A stretch of DNA of 42,472 nt from SAR202 cluster bacterium bin16 (GCA_002238425.1 MPMJ01000026.1:1-42472); one strand, 5' to 3'. Shown: positions 8,339 through 16,631, counted from the first letter of the stretch. Notes: generated from the letters alone by a model not told the origin. Program-made: numbers and translations.

Positions 8339-9790
8339 CTACGGCGCGGGGCCGGCTTTCTCCTCGCCGGCAGCGACGCCGCGTGCGTAGGCGTCTTCCT
8401 CCGAGAGGCCTTCCAGGCGGGCTTGCGTGTATGCCTGCTCGTACGCCCTCGCGTACTCGATGGCGTTGTCGTGGTCCCTGCCCGCGAACTCGCCGTCCGC
8501 ATGGGCGCCGGAGTAGGCGTGCGCCCGCTCCTGGTTCCAGGCCTCTTCGAAACGCTTCTCGTAGTACGTGAGGTGGTAGCGCCAGGCGTAGCGGTACGAC
8601 TCGGGCCATTCGTACCCCAGCTCCACCGCGCGGTGCAGGCCCAGGAAATAGGCGTTCGCCTCCTCGTAGGCTTCCTGGTCCGGGAAGCCCAGTTCGACCT
8701 TCGCGGTGGCGAACACCTGAGCGTATATGTGCGCTTCTCGGTACGGGTCCTCCCAACGCTGCGTGATCGCCCGGCTGTGCGCGTCCACGTACGCCGTGGC
8801 GAATGCAGCGGTCCAACTCAGGATCTGGTCCTCCTCAATGTCGCCCCGGCCCTCCCACCGCTTCGCGTCAACATAACCGTGACGGTAGGCGATGGCGTAG
8901 AGGAGGCGCTGTCGCGTGGCCACGTGCCCACCATACGGACGTGAGCGTTCGTAGCCCTCGACGTAGATATCGGACAGTTCAACGCCCTCGTCGTGGGAGT
9001 ATTCGTCGTCGATGCGGTAACCGGCGAAGACAGAGGCGTACGCGTGCGCGCCCACGCGGCTGGCGCCGCTGTGGGTGAACGCTTCCGTGTAGTCCGTCGC
9101 GAACGTCGTGGCGGAAGCGTCCTCGGAGAACGGCCAGCGCTCCGAGTTCTGCCGCGCGGCCTCGCTTGCGCGGCCAAGGGCCGAAGCGACAGGGACCGAG
9201 TCTCCGACCGCCTCCGCGAAGGCAGCCGCGTAGTCCGTCATGAAGTTCGGACTGTCCTCCGGAACGTGGACGTCTATGCTGGTGCCCACATAGAAGTGGT
9301 AGAGGGACCCGGCGGCGTAGTCCTGCGCGTCGTCGTCCGGCAGACCCAGGGCCTTCGCTGCCGCGAAGGCTCCCGCGAAGATGTCCGCATCCTTCCCGGT
9401 CACGTGTTCGTCAGCAGCGTACGCGACTCCCTCTGAAAATCCTTCCGGAAGCGGCGTCGGCGTTACGGTCGGCGCGGGCGTAGGCGTCGCCGTGGGTCCA
9501 GGAGTCGGAGTGGCTGTCGGTTCAGGGGTAGGCGTGGCTGTTGCCGTCCGCGGAGGCACACGGGTTGGCGTTGCAGTTGGCGCCATCGTGGGCGTAGGTG
9601 TCGCCGTAGGTGCAGGGGTCGGCGTTGCCGTCGGCTCCGGCACGGGCGTTGCGGTGGGCGCAGCAGTCGGCGTTGCCGTCGGCGTGGGAGGCGGGACAGG
9701 AGTCGGGGTGGGGTCGTCGCCATTGCAGGCGTTGATCAGGAGTAGTGCGGGCAGTATCGCCACGAAGAACAGACCGAACCGTCGTTGCAT
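8339..9790 (-). CDS. Secreted lipoprotein with Thr-Pro linker and Tyr/Ala-rich helical repeats
   Basis: 483 residues from the ATG at 9790. The N-terminus 'MQRRFGLFFVAILPALLLIN' followed by A-C is a lipoprotein signal with its lipobox Cys at residue 22. Then come about 90 residues of TPTP-type linker. The folded part has loosely repeated helices with the pattern Y-A-x-A-Y/F-x-x-A, for example 'YAAAFAEAV', 'FATDYTEAF', 'FATAYVDAH', 'YAQVFATAK' and 'YARAYEQAYTQA', reminiscent of helical-repeat scaffolds. I do not recognise the domain. The longer reading frame runs back through the tRNA-Pro and is not used. Confidence 0.8.
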   Translation of the reverse strand: MQRRFGLFFVAILPALLLINACNGDDPTPTPVPPPTPTATPTAAPTATPVPEPTATPTPAPTATPTPTMAPTATPTRVPPRTATATPTPEPTATPTPGPTATPTPAPTVTPTPLPEGFSEGVAYAADEHVTGKDADIFAGAFAAAKALGLPDDDAQDYAAGSLYHFYVGTSIDVHVPEDSPNFMTDYAAAFAEAVGDSVPVASALGRASEAARQNSERWPFSEDASATTFATDYTEAFTHSGASRVGAHAYASVFAGYRIDDEYSHDEGVELSDIYVEGYERSRPYGGHVATRQRLLYAIAYRHGYVDAKRWEGRGDIEEDQILSWTAAFATAYVDAHSRAITQRWEDPYREAHIYAQVFATAKVELGFPDQEAYEEANAYFLGLHRAVELGYEWPESYRYAWRYHLTYYEKRFEEAWNQERAHAYSGAHADGEFAGRDHDNAIEYARAYEQAYTQARLEGLSEEDAYARGVAAGEEKAGPAP

Positions 9791-9820
9791 CTGTGTATGC
9801 CTTCCCTCTTCCTGGAGAAC

Positions 9821-9895
9821 TGGTCGGGGCGGCCAGGATCGAACTGGCGACCTCCTGCTCCCAAAGCAGGCGCGCTTCCGCTGCGCTACGCCCCG
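9821..9895 (-). tRNA. tRNA-Pro (anticodon TGG), CCA encoded
   Basis: Read on the minus strand, the acceptor stem CGGGGCG pairs with CGCCCCG. The anticodon arm is CCTGC-TTTGGGA-GCAGG with anticodon TGG, and the T arm is GCCAG-TTCGATC-CTGGC. The discriminator is A and the 3' CCA is encoded. The D loop is short (AGCGGAA). It lies 30 bp upstream of the lipoprotein gene on the same strand. Confidence 0.95.
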
Positions 9896-9951
9896 GTGTT
9901 GCCCTCTAAGTGTAGCGCAACGGGATTGAGGGGTTGCGCTGTTGCACAAAA

Positions 9952-9978
9952 TATGATATTCGTTCGGAACATTAGTTC
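9952..9978 (+). promoter_or_regulatory. Candidate SOS (LexA) box and -10 element for the radical SAM gene
   Basis: GAACATTAGTTC at 9967-9978 is a perfect GAAC-N4-GTTC inverted repeat, the Gram-positive/actinobacterial LexA operator core. It is 19 bp before the start codon and 9 bp after a TATGAT -10-like hexamer at 9952-9957, so a bound repressor would cover the transcription start. The downstream gene belongs to a family linked to DNA repair, which fits SOS control. Confidence 0.6.
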
Positions 9979-9997
9979 TATTCAGGGGAGGTCAGCC

Positions 9998-11320
9998 ATG
10001 CTCATCCAGCGCGCTCCGGACGTATACGAAAAGCTGCGACACCTCGGCGGGATGGCGACAGACGACGTGCTCTCGCCCGCCGAACGCTCGGACGATGCGG
10101 CGCGTCCGGGCGACGGCTGGGAGCGCGTGGGGCCGCGTGGCGGGGTGACGCCATACGCGGGTGTTTACAAGGCCGCGATGCCGAACGGGAAACGGATCTC
10201 CCTGATGCGCGTGATGTTCACGGACCACTGCATCATGGACTGCCACTACTGCCCCAACTCCTACTGGGTGCCGCGCAGACGCTACGGGTTCAAGGTGGAC
10301 GAACTCGCGCGGCTGTTCGATGAGATGCACAGCCGCCACATGGTGGAAGGACTCTTCCTGAGCTCCGGCATCTTCAAGGACCCGAACGCCACCCAGGAGC
10401 GGCTGCTCGACACGGTGGAGGCGATACGCTCGCGGTACGGGTTCCGCGGCTACATCCACCTGAAGGTGATGCCCGGCACGAGCACGGACGCACTCCTCGA
10501 GCAGAGCCAGCGGCTCGGCGCGCGGCTCTCCGTCAACATGGAGTCACCCTCAGCGGAGCACCTGCGAAAGGTGAGCACGATGAAGGACTTCGACAACGGC
10601 ATCGTCGCGCCCATGAAGCGCATCAGCGAACTGATGCAGGAGCGCTACGGCGGCGCGGTCGGCCAGGCAACGCAGCTCGTCGTCGGCGCGGCTGACGAGT
10701 CGGACTGGGACATCTACACGCGGATGCGGAGCCTCTACGGAGAGTACGGGTTCAAGCGCGTCTACTACTCGGCGTTCCGTCCCGTGCCGTACACGCCGCT
10801 GGAGGAACACCCCGCGACGCCGCCAGCGCGCGAGCACCGTCTCTACCAGATGGACTGGCTGTCGCGCATCTACGGCTACGACACGGAGGAGCTGCGTCCC
10901 GCCTTCGACACGGGCGGCTTCCTGGAGTTGCGCGCCGACCCCAAGCTGATGATCGCGGTGAACAACTTCGAGCAGTTCCCCGTAGACGTGAACCGGGCGA
11001 CCGAGCGCGAGCTGCTGCGCGTTCCCGGCGTCGGACCGCTGGCAGCGAACCGCATCGTGAAGCAGCGGGCGCAGCACACCATCACGCAGCGGCAGGAATT
11101 GCAGGCGATGGGGGTGGTGATGAAGCGCGCCATGCCCTTCCTGCGTTTCCCCGGGCACAAGCCCGTGCCTGCGAAGCAGGGCGAACTGACGCTGTTCCCG
11201 GAGCAGAGCAAGGCCCGCACGCAGCCGGCGCGCCGCACGGTGGAGTTGCACGCAACGCACGCGGCGTCCGGCTGTGCGTCTTGTCCGCTCAATCCCGGGA
11301 CCTGCGGGATGGCGGCGTAG
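9998..11320 (+). CDS. Putative DNA modification/repair radical SAM protein
   Basis: 440 residues from the ATG at 9998, preceded by GGGGAGG. The radical SAM cluster motif is CxxxCxxC: C78, C82 and C85 in 'HCIMDCHYCPNSY'. Residues near 330-355 ('VNRATERELLRVPGVGPLAA') form a helix-hairpin-helix DNA-binding motif. A second Cys cluster closes the protein ('CASCPLNPGTCG') and may bind metal. This architecture matches the radical SAM family that usually sits beside a uracil-DNA-glycosylase-like partner. That partner is absent here: the next gene is a peroxiredoxin. The track frame begins earlier, inside the tRNA region, which I reject. Confidence 0.88.
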   Translation: MLIQRAPDVYEKLRHLGGMATDDVLSPAERSDDAARPGDGWERVGPRGGVTPYAGVYKAAMPNGKRISLMRVMFTDHCIMDCHYCPNSYWVPRRRYGFKVDELARLFDEMHSRHMVEGLFLSSGIFKDPNATQERLLDTVEAIRSRYGFRGYIHLKVMPGTSTDALLEQSQRLGARLSVNMESPSAEHLRKVSTMKDFDNGIVAPMKRISELMQERYGGAVGQATQLVVGAADESDWDIYTRMRSLYGEYGFKRVYYSAFRPVPYTPLEEHPATPPAREHRLYQMDWLSRIYGYDTEELRPAFDTGGFLELRADPKLMIAVNNFEQFPVDVNRATERELLRVPGVGPLAANRIVKQRAQHTITQRQELQAMGVVMKRAMPFLRFPGHKPVPAKQGELTLFPEQSKARTQPARRTVELHATHAASGCASCPLNPGTCGMAA

Positions 11321-11401
11321 GCGACCTGCCCTGCCGGGTTCCGGGCTGCGCCGCGCGGGTGCTACCATCCGCATGAACGAACGAGGACGGACAGACGAAC
11401 G

Positions 11402-11863
11402 ATGCTCAGAGTCGGCACACAGGCCCCCGACTTCACCCTGCCGCTCACCTCCGGCGGTCCTTTCACCCTCTCGGAACAGCGCGGGCGGAACGTCGTGCTC
11501 TTCTTCTTCCCGCGCGCAGGCACCAAGGGGTGAATGTGGGAAGCCGCGGAGTTCCGCGACACGCACGACCGCATCGCCAGCGCAGACGCAGCCGTGGTCG
11601 GCATCAGCACGGACGGCTCCGACGCACTGGCCGACTTCGCCCAGAGCCTCGGTCTGCCCTACAGCCTGGCGTCCGACCGCTCCGGCGAGGTGCGGCGTCT
11701 CTACGACGTGCGGCGCCGGTTCGGGCTGGGCACCTCCCGGTTCACCTACGTCGTGGACGACGCCGGAGTGATCCAGAGCGTGCACCACAACGAGTTCGTG
11801 ATGAAGAGCCACGCCCGGAGCGCGCTCGAGGCGCTGGAAGCGCTCCGCAACGGCCAGGCCTAG
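11402..11863 (+). CDS. Peroxiredoxin (AhpC/TSA, BCP-like), probable selenoprotein with TGA = Sec44
   Basis: Read from ATG 11402 with the in-frame TGA at 11531-11533 as selenocysteine, this gives a 153-residue peroxiredoxin of normal length. The N-terminal half is 'LRVGTQAPDFTLPLTSGG', then 'VVLFFFPRAGTKG' and the TGA. In bacterioferritin-comigratory-type peroxiredoxins this point reads 'FFYPK..T.GC', so the TGA replaces the peroxidatic Cys exactly. The frame continues without a break: 'MWEAAEFRDTHD', 'VVGISTDGSDALADFAQ', 'YVVDDAGVIQ'. There is no other Cys, so it would be a 1-Sec enzyme reducing peroxides in the cytoplasm. A plain gene finder would call only the fragment from 11534. A single-base error or a pseudogene is possible, but the hairpin just downstream argues for Sec. 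Confidence 0.78.
11534..11562 (+). promoter_or_regulatory. Candidate bacterial SECIS element
   Basis: Immediately after the TGA, CGCGG (11545-11549) pairs with CCGCG (11554-11558) around the four-base loop AGTT. The loop begins 17 bases after the TGA and has G as its second base, within the known rules for bacterial SECIS hairpins. GTG 11536-11538 and CAC 11560-11562 can extend the stem below an internal loop. The element lies within the coding sequence, as expected in bacteria. Confidence 0.55.
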
Positions 11864-11903
11864 CTCGACAGCCCTCCCCCACCGCCGCTTCGAGCCGATG
11901 CGG

Positions 11904-11909
11904 TATCAT
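11904..11909 (+). promoter_or_regulatory. Candidate -10 (TATCAT) for moaB, possibly leaderless
   Basis: TATCAT ends six bases before the GTG at 11916, so transcription would begin at or next to the start codon. This would give a leaderless mRNA. No convincing -35 is seen. Confidence 0.35.
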
Positions 11910-11915
11910 CGGAGC

Positions 11916-12398
11916 GTGTACAAGGTAGGTGTTCTCACGAGCAGCGACATGGGCGCACGCGGCGAGCGCGAGGATACGAGCGGTGCGTTGATCCGCGAGA
12001 CCCTGGCGGCACCGGACTACGAGCACGCCGAGTACGCCGTCGTCCCCGACGACCGCGCGACCATCGAGCAGACCCTGCGAACGTGGGCCGACGAGCGCGG
12101 GCTCGACCTTATCCTTACGACCGGCGGCACCGGCCTGACCGACCGCGACGTCGCGCCCGAAGCGACGCTCGCAGTGATCGACCGGCTCGCGCCCGGACTG
12201 CCGGAAGCTATGCGCGCCTACGGCATGACGAAGACGCCGATGGCGATGCTCAGCCGCGGAACGGCGGGCGTGCGGGGCCGCACGCTCATCGTGAACCTGC
12301 CCGGTAGCCCGAAGGGCGTGCGCGAAGGACTGGAAGTGCTAGCGCCCATCCTGCCGCATGCGCTCGGCCAGCTGACGGGCGCCGACCGCGGACACTGA
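11916..12398 (+). CDS. moaB: MogA/MoaB family molybdopterin adenylyltransferase-type protein
   Basis: 160 residues from GTG 11916. The start was chosen because family members begin M-Y-x-V-G-I-L-T-x-S-D, matching '[11 protein letters not shown]' here. 'GEREDTSG', '[20 protein letters not shown]' and '[13 protein letters not shown]' are the MPT-binding motifs. The enzyme adenylylates or binds molybdopterin during molybdenum cofactor synthesis. It follows the peroxiredoxin by 52 bp and precedes trmD by 7 bp. It is a Moco gene without other Moco genes in view. MogA and MoaB cannot be firmly separated by eye. Confidence 0.9.
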   Translation: MYKVGVLTSSDMGARGEREDTSGALIRETLAAPDYEHAEYAVVPDDRATIEQTLRTWADERGLDLILTTGGTGLTDRDVAPEATLAVIDRLAPGLPEAMRAYGMTKTPMAMLSRGTAGVRGRTLIVNLPGSPKGVREGLEVLAPILPHALGQLTGADRGH

Positions 12399-12405
12399 AC
12401 CGCCC

Positions 12406-13164
12406 ATGCGCATAGACGTCCTCACCGTGTTCCCGGAGATGTTCGGCCCCGTGCTCGCGGCCGGCATCGTCGGCAAGGCCATACGGAACGGCATCGCGGA
12501 CGTGCGTGTCCACGACCTGCGCGAGTTCGCCCACGACAGGCACCGCTCCACGGACGACTCCCCGTTCGGCGGAGGTCCGGGGATGGTGATGCTCCCCGGC
12601 CCGCTCTTCGAGGCCGTGCGCTCGCTGGAAGCAGGGCAGGACGCGGCCATCGTCGCGCTGACGCCGCAGGGCAAGTCGTTCGATCAGCGGACGGCTGAGC
12701 GACTCGCCAGGCTGGGGCGTATCGTCCTCATCTGTGGGAGGTACGAGGGCATCGACGAGCGCGTCATCGAAGGGCTGGCGACGGAGGAGATCAGCACCGG
12801 TGACTACGTGGTGAGCGGCGGCGAGATTCCCGCGATGCTCATCGTCGACGCGCTCGTGCGGCTGCTGCCGGGAGCGCTGGGACACAGCGAAGAAGCGATT
12901 GCCGACGATTCACATACGTCTGGGCTGCTGCAGCACCCGCAGTACACGCGGCCCGCCGACTATGAAGGGCTCGCCGTACCGGAGGTATTGCTCTCCGGCA
13001 ATCACGCGGCGATCGCGCAGTGGCGCAGGCAGGAAGCGCTGCGGAGAACGCTCGAACGGCGCCCCGACATGCTCGCCGGGGCCGAACTGAGCGCGGAGGA
13101 CGTACGCATCCTCCGCGCCCTGGGCTGGGAGCCGCCTACGCCGGCACCCGGGCCGCGGGAGTAA
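12406..13164 (+). CDS. trmD: tRNA (guanine-N1)-methyltransferase
   Basis: 252 residues. TrmD is a SPOUT-class methyltransferase that makes m1G37 in tRNA using S-adenosylmethionine. Diagnostic segments are '[12 protein letters not shown]', '[13 protein letters not shown]', the knot motif '[12 protein letters not shown]', '[13 protein letters not shown]', and '[12 protein letters not shown]'. It is full length. It is usually found with rpsP, rimM and rplS; here it follows moaB by 7 bp instead, so it has left that operon. Its 3' end overlaps the convergent gene at 13136 by 29 bp. Confidence 0.97.
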   Translation: MRIDVLTVFPEMFGPVLAAGIVGKAIRNGIADVRVHDLREFAHDRHRSTDDSPFGGGPGMVMLPGPLFEAVRSLEAGQDAAIVALTPQGKSFDQRTAERLARLGRIVLICGRYEGIDERVIEGLATEEISTGDYVVSGGEIPAMLIVDALVRLLPGALGHSEEAIADDSHTSGLLQHPQYTRPADYEGLAVPEVLLSGNHAAIAQWRRQEALRRTLERRPDMLAGAELSAEDVRILRALGWEPPTPAPGPRE

Positions 13165-14083
13165 CCACAGGCTCGGACGCTTCCGAAGTGGCGGGGGCTG
13201 CCTTGCGGGCCGGAGCCGCCACCCGGCGGGTCTTGGTGGGCTCGGGCAGCGCCGTCCTGCCGAGGCTGAATGCTTCGAGGCTCTCCAGTTGGTTGGCACG
13301 CACCCATTCGTCGCGTCCCACCGGAGCGACCAGCCAGCCCTCAAGCGCGGCCTGGCGCTTCACCTCAACCTTCGTCCGTGCAGTGGCCTCCGGGTTCCAG
13401 TCGTACGCCGCGTTGACCGTCGGCGAGAGATGCATGGAGGTCGGCACGAGCATGCCAAGGAATGCATACATCGCGTTCCCCTGCTGGCAGAGGACGATCT
13501 GGTGGCCGGGAGTGGGGCCTGCAGCAGGCTCGACCCAGACGCCGGAGCAGACCTCGGTGGTGCTGTCGACCAGTTCGAGTTGTCCGCTGTCCAGCAGCGG
13601 CTCGACGTCGTCGAGTCGGTACTGTTTGCAGTTCCTCCTGCTGGGCCGCATCGCCTCTTCCAACGCGTCCTTGTGGACGATGTAGCGGGCATTCGGAAAC
13701 GTGGGTAGCACACGCCCTGAGGAAGTGAAGTGCGTGCACCCTCCCGCGTATTCGGAGAAGAGATCCGTCTGGATGACGACGGCGATGTCCTTCGGCATGA
13801 GGCCGATCTGCTTCAGCTCCCGTGCCATCGACGATCTGCTGCGCGTCCGGACGACGTCGAGGGAGAGCGGGGGCTTGTCGCCGGGGCCCGTGTTCACGAG
13901 CACCCAGCCGTCCGGGTGATCGATGAGCAGGCTGTAGTTGCCAATGGAGACCCGGTTCTGACGGTCCGGTGAGACGAACCGCTCCCAGAGCTGCTTGGCG
14001 GTCGCCCCGAACACGGCGCCACCGTCCAGACGGGTGGTGCTGACACGGAGAAGGCGTATGTACGGTTTGGTTGCCTTACCCAT
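13136..14083 (-). CDS. Metallo-beta-lactamase-fold protein with degenerate metal site
   Basis: 315 residues from the ATG at 14083, chosen for the AAGGAGAT site six bases upstream. The layout is that of lactonase-like MBL-fold hydrolases: '[20 protein letters not shown]', '[15 protein letters not shown]', '[14 protein letters not shown]'. The metal motif HxHxDH is replaced: where relatives have T-H-L-H-F-D-H-x-G-G this protein has T106-D-L-F-S-E-Y-A-G-G115. H194 in 'TPGH' is kept, but the later bridging Asp is also not evident ('FLGMLVPT'). It is probably a pseudoenzyme or has a changed activity. An Ala/Pro-rich tail overlaps the end of trmD. A strong promoter lies at 14131-14158. Confidence 0.75.
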   Translation of the reverse strand: MGKATKPYIRLLRVSTTRLDGGAVFGATAKQLWERFVSPDRQNRVSIGNYSLLIDHPDGWVLVNTGPGDKPPLSLDVVRTRSRSSMARELKQIGLMPKDIAVVIQTDLFSEYAGGCTHFTSSGRVLPTFPNARYIVHKDALEEAMRPSRRNCKQYRLDDVEPLLDSGQLELVDSTTEVCSGVWVEPAAGPTPGHQIVLCQQGNAMYAFLGMLVPTSMHLSPTVNAAYDWNPEATARTKVEVKRQAALEGWLVAPVGRDEWVRANQLESLEAFSLGRTALPEPTKTRRVAAPARKAAPATSEASEPVVTPAARVPA

Positions 14084-14130
14084 CGTAATCTCCTTAGGCG
14101 CAGGAGCGCTTGCAGGGAGCAATGGCGGCT

Positions 14131-14158
14131 ATTATGTCCAAGTTTTCGGTTTTGTCAA
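14131..14158 (-). promoter_or_regulatory. Sigma-70-type promoter of the MBL-fold gene
   Basis: On the minus strand TTGACA (14153-14158) and CATAAT (14131-14136) are separated by 16 bp, in an AT-rich stretch unlike the rest of the window. The start codon is 47 bp downstream. Confidence 0.7.
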
Positions 14159-14173
14159 TACTTTGTCTAGAAT

Positions 14174-14190
14174 TCAGTTTAGATAACTGA
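14174..14190. promoter_or_regulatory. Palindrome upstream of the MBL-fold promoter, possible operator
   Basis: TCAGTT-TAGAT-AACTGA is a perfect 6-bp inverted repeat with a 5-bp centre. It ends 15 bp upstream of the -35 hexamer, a position suited to a dimeric regulator. Confidence 0.35.
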
Positions 14191-14291
14191 CCAAGTCTTA
14201 CACGCACTAGGAGTCGGCGCTGGCGGTGGGATAGCCCGGACAGGCCTTGCCGAAGGCATGGCATCGATATTGAACGAAGTTTAGGAAATTG

Positions 14292-14633
14292 TCAGGCCGA
14301 GGCCGAACGGCGGGCGCTCGCTCCGCCGAGCGCAGCGCCGACCGTGCCTCCCGCGAACACCCACAGCACCGCCGCGCCGACCACCGCCAGCACGAAGTTC
14401 GCCGACAGCTGCGCGAAGAGGGCCACCCCCATGACCGCGATGCCCACGGGGAGCAGCAGGAGCACAGCCATGAGCAGACCGATGAGCAGCGCCTGCCCCT
14501 GGGTGCAGGCGCTCCGTGTGCCCGCCATGTATCCCCCGATGAGGGGAGACGGAATCGCCGTCACGAAATGCACGATGGGGATGAGGATGCAACCAAGGGT
14601 GACGGCTGCCCCCACGAGGGCGGCTTTGAACAC
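14292..14633 (-). CDS. Small integral membrane protein, unknown function
   Basis: 113 residues from GTG 14633, which follows a GAGGT site; longer in-frame extensions are low-quality sequence. There are three hydrophobic helices: 'ALVGAAVTLGCILIPIVHFV', then 'ALLIGLLMAVLLLLPVGIAV', then 'FVLAVVGAAVLWVFAGGTVG', with a glycine-rich loop 'PSPLIGGYMAG' between the first two. This resembles small DUF5518-like membrane proteins, but I make no firm family claim. Confidence 0.65.
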   Translation of the reverse strand: MFKAALVGAAVTLGCILIPIVHFVTAIPSPLIGGYMAGTRSACTQGQALLIGLLMAVLLLLPVGIAVMGVALFAQLSANFVLAVVGAAVLWVFAGGTVGAALGGASARRSASA

Positions 14634-14756
14634 GGCGGTACCTCTCAGGCGCAGGAGGAGTTGCGGAAAGTGTACGAACGGCCGGCGCGGACTGTCCAAC
14701 GCTCGCGGCACGTACAATGACTGCCATGAAGGCACAACCCGCAACCGACCGGAGCC

Positions 14757-15293
14757 GTGGCGCCCGTGGCGTTTGACGACGCGTTCCGCCGCGCGCTGAG
14801 CACGAGCTTCGTCATCCGCGTGACCCACAGAGGACGGCGGAGCGGCCTGTCCCGCGTGCTGGAGACGACCTACTACTGGGACGGCGAAGGAAAGATCTAC
14901 CTCTCCGGCTACCCCGGCAGGCGCGACTGGGTGGCGAACATGGGGGCGCACCCGGACGCGACCGTCTACACCGTCGAGCGCGGCCAGTGGTTCGCGGTTC
15001 CCGCGACGGTGCGCGTGCTGCGCTCGCGGAAAGAGCGCACGCCGTACATCATGGCGTACGTGCGCCACTGGCTGCGTCTGGGCGGAGGCCAGCGCCGCCT
15101 CGTCCAATGGGCGCTGGCGGCGGTCAGCGTGAACCGGGCGCTGCGCCTGCCGTGGTGGGGACCGTTCTACTGCATCCGCCGGATCTTCGACTCCATGCCG
15201 TGCGTCGAGGTGACGCTGGCCGGCGCACCCGTCGACTTGGGCGCGCCGCCGCCCGAACCTACCCTGCCACGCTCAGCCAAGGAGGCTCCATAA
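14757..15293 (+). CDS. F420/FMN split-barrel (deazaflavin-dependent nitroreductase-type) oxidoreductase
   Basis: 178 residues from GTG 14757, preceded by CGGAG. The N-terminal 'VIRVTHRGRRSGLSRVLET' and the following 'IYLSGYPGRRDWVANMGAHP' are hallmarks of the Ddn-like family, split beta-barrel proteins that bind deazaflavin F420 or FMN and reduce quinones or nitro compounds. It is divergent from the membrane protein at 14292. A TACAAT -10-like element lies at 14713-14718. The substrate is not predictable. If F420 is used, the cofactor's biosynthesis genes must lie elsewhere. Confidence 0.78.
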   Translation: MAPVAFDDAFRRALSTSFVIRVTHRGRRSGLSRVLETTYYWDGEGKIYLSGYPGRRDWVANMGAHPDATVYTVERGQWFAVPATVRVLRSRKERTPYIMAYVRHWLRLGGGQRRLVQWALAAVSVNRALRLPWWGPFYCIRRIFDSMPCVEVTLAGAPVDLGAPPPEPTLPRSAKEAP

Positions 15294-15319
15294 TCCGTCA
15301 GAAAGTCGTTAACGCGGCG

Positions 15320-15377
15320 TTGACATCGCCCTAACCCATTGCGTACAGTGCCGCCCTGTAGCATGGCCGTGTATAAT
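15320..15377 (+). promoter_or_regulatory. Promoter region of the desaturase gene
   Basis: TTGACA (15320-15325) with TACAGT (15344-15349) 18 bp downstream is one candidate. TATAAT at 15372-15377 is a second, nearly ideal -10 without a good -35. Either leaves a leader of about 150 bases before the ATG at 15535. I see no known riboswitch in that leader. Confidence 0.5.
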
Positions 15378-15534
15378 GCGCGGAATACATCCATGCATCT
15401 GCCCCGATCCGACAGAGAAGGCCGGCGTCGAACTACCGCAACACAGGTACTCGCCAACGCTATGATGCATAGCCCATCCAGCCGTCGTATCGGTAATCCC
15501 CACAGGACAACCCCCTGATCAGGAGCACTTTGCC

Positions 15535-16620
15535 ATGAGCGCCTCCGTCGGATTCCACTTGCCGCCCAGAGCCGTATCCCGGCTCGACACGCTGGTGGAC
15601 GGTATCGAAGCGAACCCGGGCCCACTGCTGAACCCCGCCGCGATGCGCGAGGCGACACAAGACCTGGACGTCCGCAGCGCGATCGAGCTGTTGCCGGAAG
15701 GCATGTCCCGCGAGGACCTCGTCGGCATCCTCAAGCTGGCGATGCTCACCGAGTGCGCGACCGACTCGTACTCGGCCGTCTTCCAGGACGGCGCGGAGCG
15801 GTTCGACTCCCCCTGGCTGGGACGGTTCAACGAGCGCGTCTGGACGCCGGACGAGCACACGCACTACACGCCGTACAAGTTCATGCTGCTGTCGCTCGGC
15901 TACTCCGAGGACCAGTTGGACAGCGAGATGCGCGAGGTGCAGGAGCGGCAGTACGAGCACTGCTGCGGCCGCAGTCCCGTCGAACTGACCACCTACGGCA
16001 TCATCCAGGAGTACCTCACCGACAACTGGCACGGCATGATCAGCCAGTTGCTGAAGCCGTCCGCGCCCTACGCAGCCAAGTGCGCCTCCATGGTGAAGCG
16101 CCGCGAGACGTTGCACACCACCTGGTACCGGGAGATGACCGCCATCCAGGTTGATGAGAACCCGGAGATGCTCGGGCTGGTGGCAGATACTGTCCTGTCG
16201 TTCCAGATGCCCGGTACGCAACTCGTCCCTGAACTCGGCGCGCGCTCGCTTGAATGGATGAGCAAGGCGAACGTGGACTTCTCCCGCGTCGCCAGAGACT
16301 TCGTACGCAACTTCCAGCAGGTCGCGGGGAGCGTGAAGCGCGCCGGCCAGCTGTTCATCGACCTCGCAGCGAAGCGTGGCATGCGCGTCGGCCCTGTGCC
16401 GCTGACCACCGCCCGGCAGGTGTTGGGCAAGATCGGCGGGCCGGGCTACGGACTCGTCGGCGAGGCGGTGCTGGACAAGTTCGGAATCCCGCGTCCCACC
16501 AGCGAGTTCCAGACCGGGCCGATCAGCCTGCCGCCCCGGATGTACGAGGCCTTCCGCGCCCGCATTCGCGGCATGATTGCACAGCGCGTCGAAGTCGCTG
16601 CCATCCTCGGCGAGGTCTAA
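15535..16620 (+). CDS. Acyl-ACP desaturase-like diiron protein
   Basis: 361 residues, all-helical ferritin-like. The di-iron ligands fit the acyl-ACP desaturase pattern: E73 in 'LTECATDSY', E107-x2-H110 in 'DEHTHYTPYK', E159 in 'TTYGIIQEY', and E191-x2-H194 in 'RRETLHTTWY'. Such enzymes insert a cis double bond into an acyl chain carried on ACP, using O2 and a ferredoxin. The next gene, 11 bp downstream, is a cyclopropane fatty acid synthase, which uses just such unsaturated acyl chains. The pair probably acts in sequence on membrane lipids. AGGAG lies ten bases before the ATG. Confidence 0.85.
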   Translation: MSASVGFHLPPRAVSRLDTLVDGIEANPGPLLNPAAMREATQDLDVRSAIELLPEGMSREDLVGILKLAMLTECATDSYSAVFQDGAERFDSPWLGRFNERVWTPDEHTHYTPYKFMLLSLGYSEDQLDSEMREVQERQYEHCCGRSPVELTTYGIIQEYLTDNWHGMISQLLKPSAPYAAKCASMVKRRETLHTTWYREMTAIQVDENPEMLGLVADTVLSFQMPGTQLVPELGARSLEWMSKANVDFSRVARDFVRNFQQVAGSVKRAGQLFIDLAAKRGMRVGPVPLTTARQVLGKIGGPGYGLVGEAVLDKFGIPRPTSEFQTGPISLPPRMYEAFRARIRGMIAQRVEVAAILGEV

Positions 16621-16631
16621 GGGCCACCTCC

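Noticed and set aside
9785..9997. N-terminal extension of the radical SAM gene
   Set aside because: It translates through the tRNA-Pro and the promoter; the ATG at 9998 has a strong ribosome-binding site and is where conserved sequence begins.
11531..11533. Plain pseudogene interpretation of the peroxiredoxin stop
   Set aside because: Not excluded, but the position at the catalytic residue, the intact downstream sequence and the hairpin make recoding more likely.
15378..15534. Riboswitch in the desaturase leader
   Set aside because: No conserved core of a known riboswitch could be found; only weak local complementarity.
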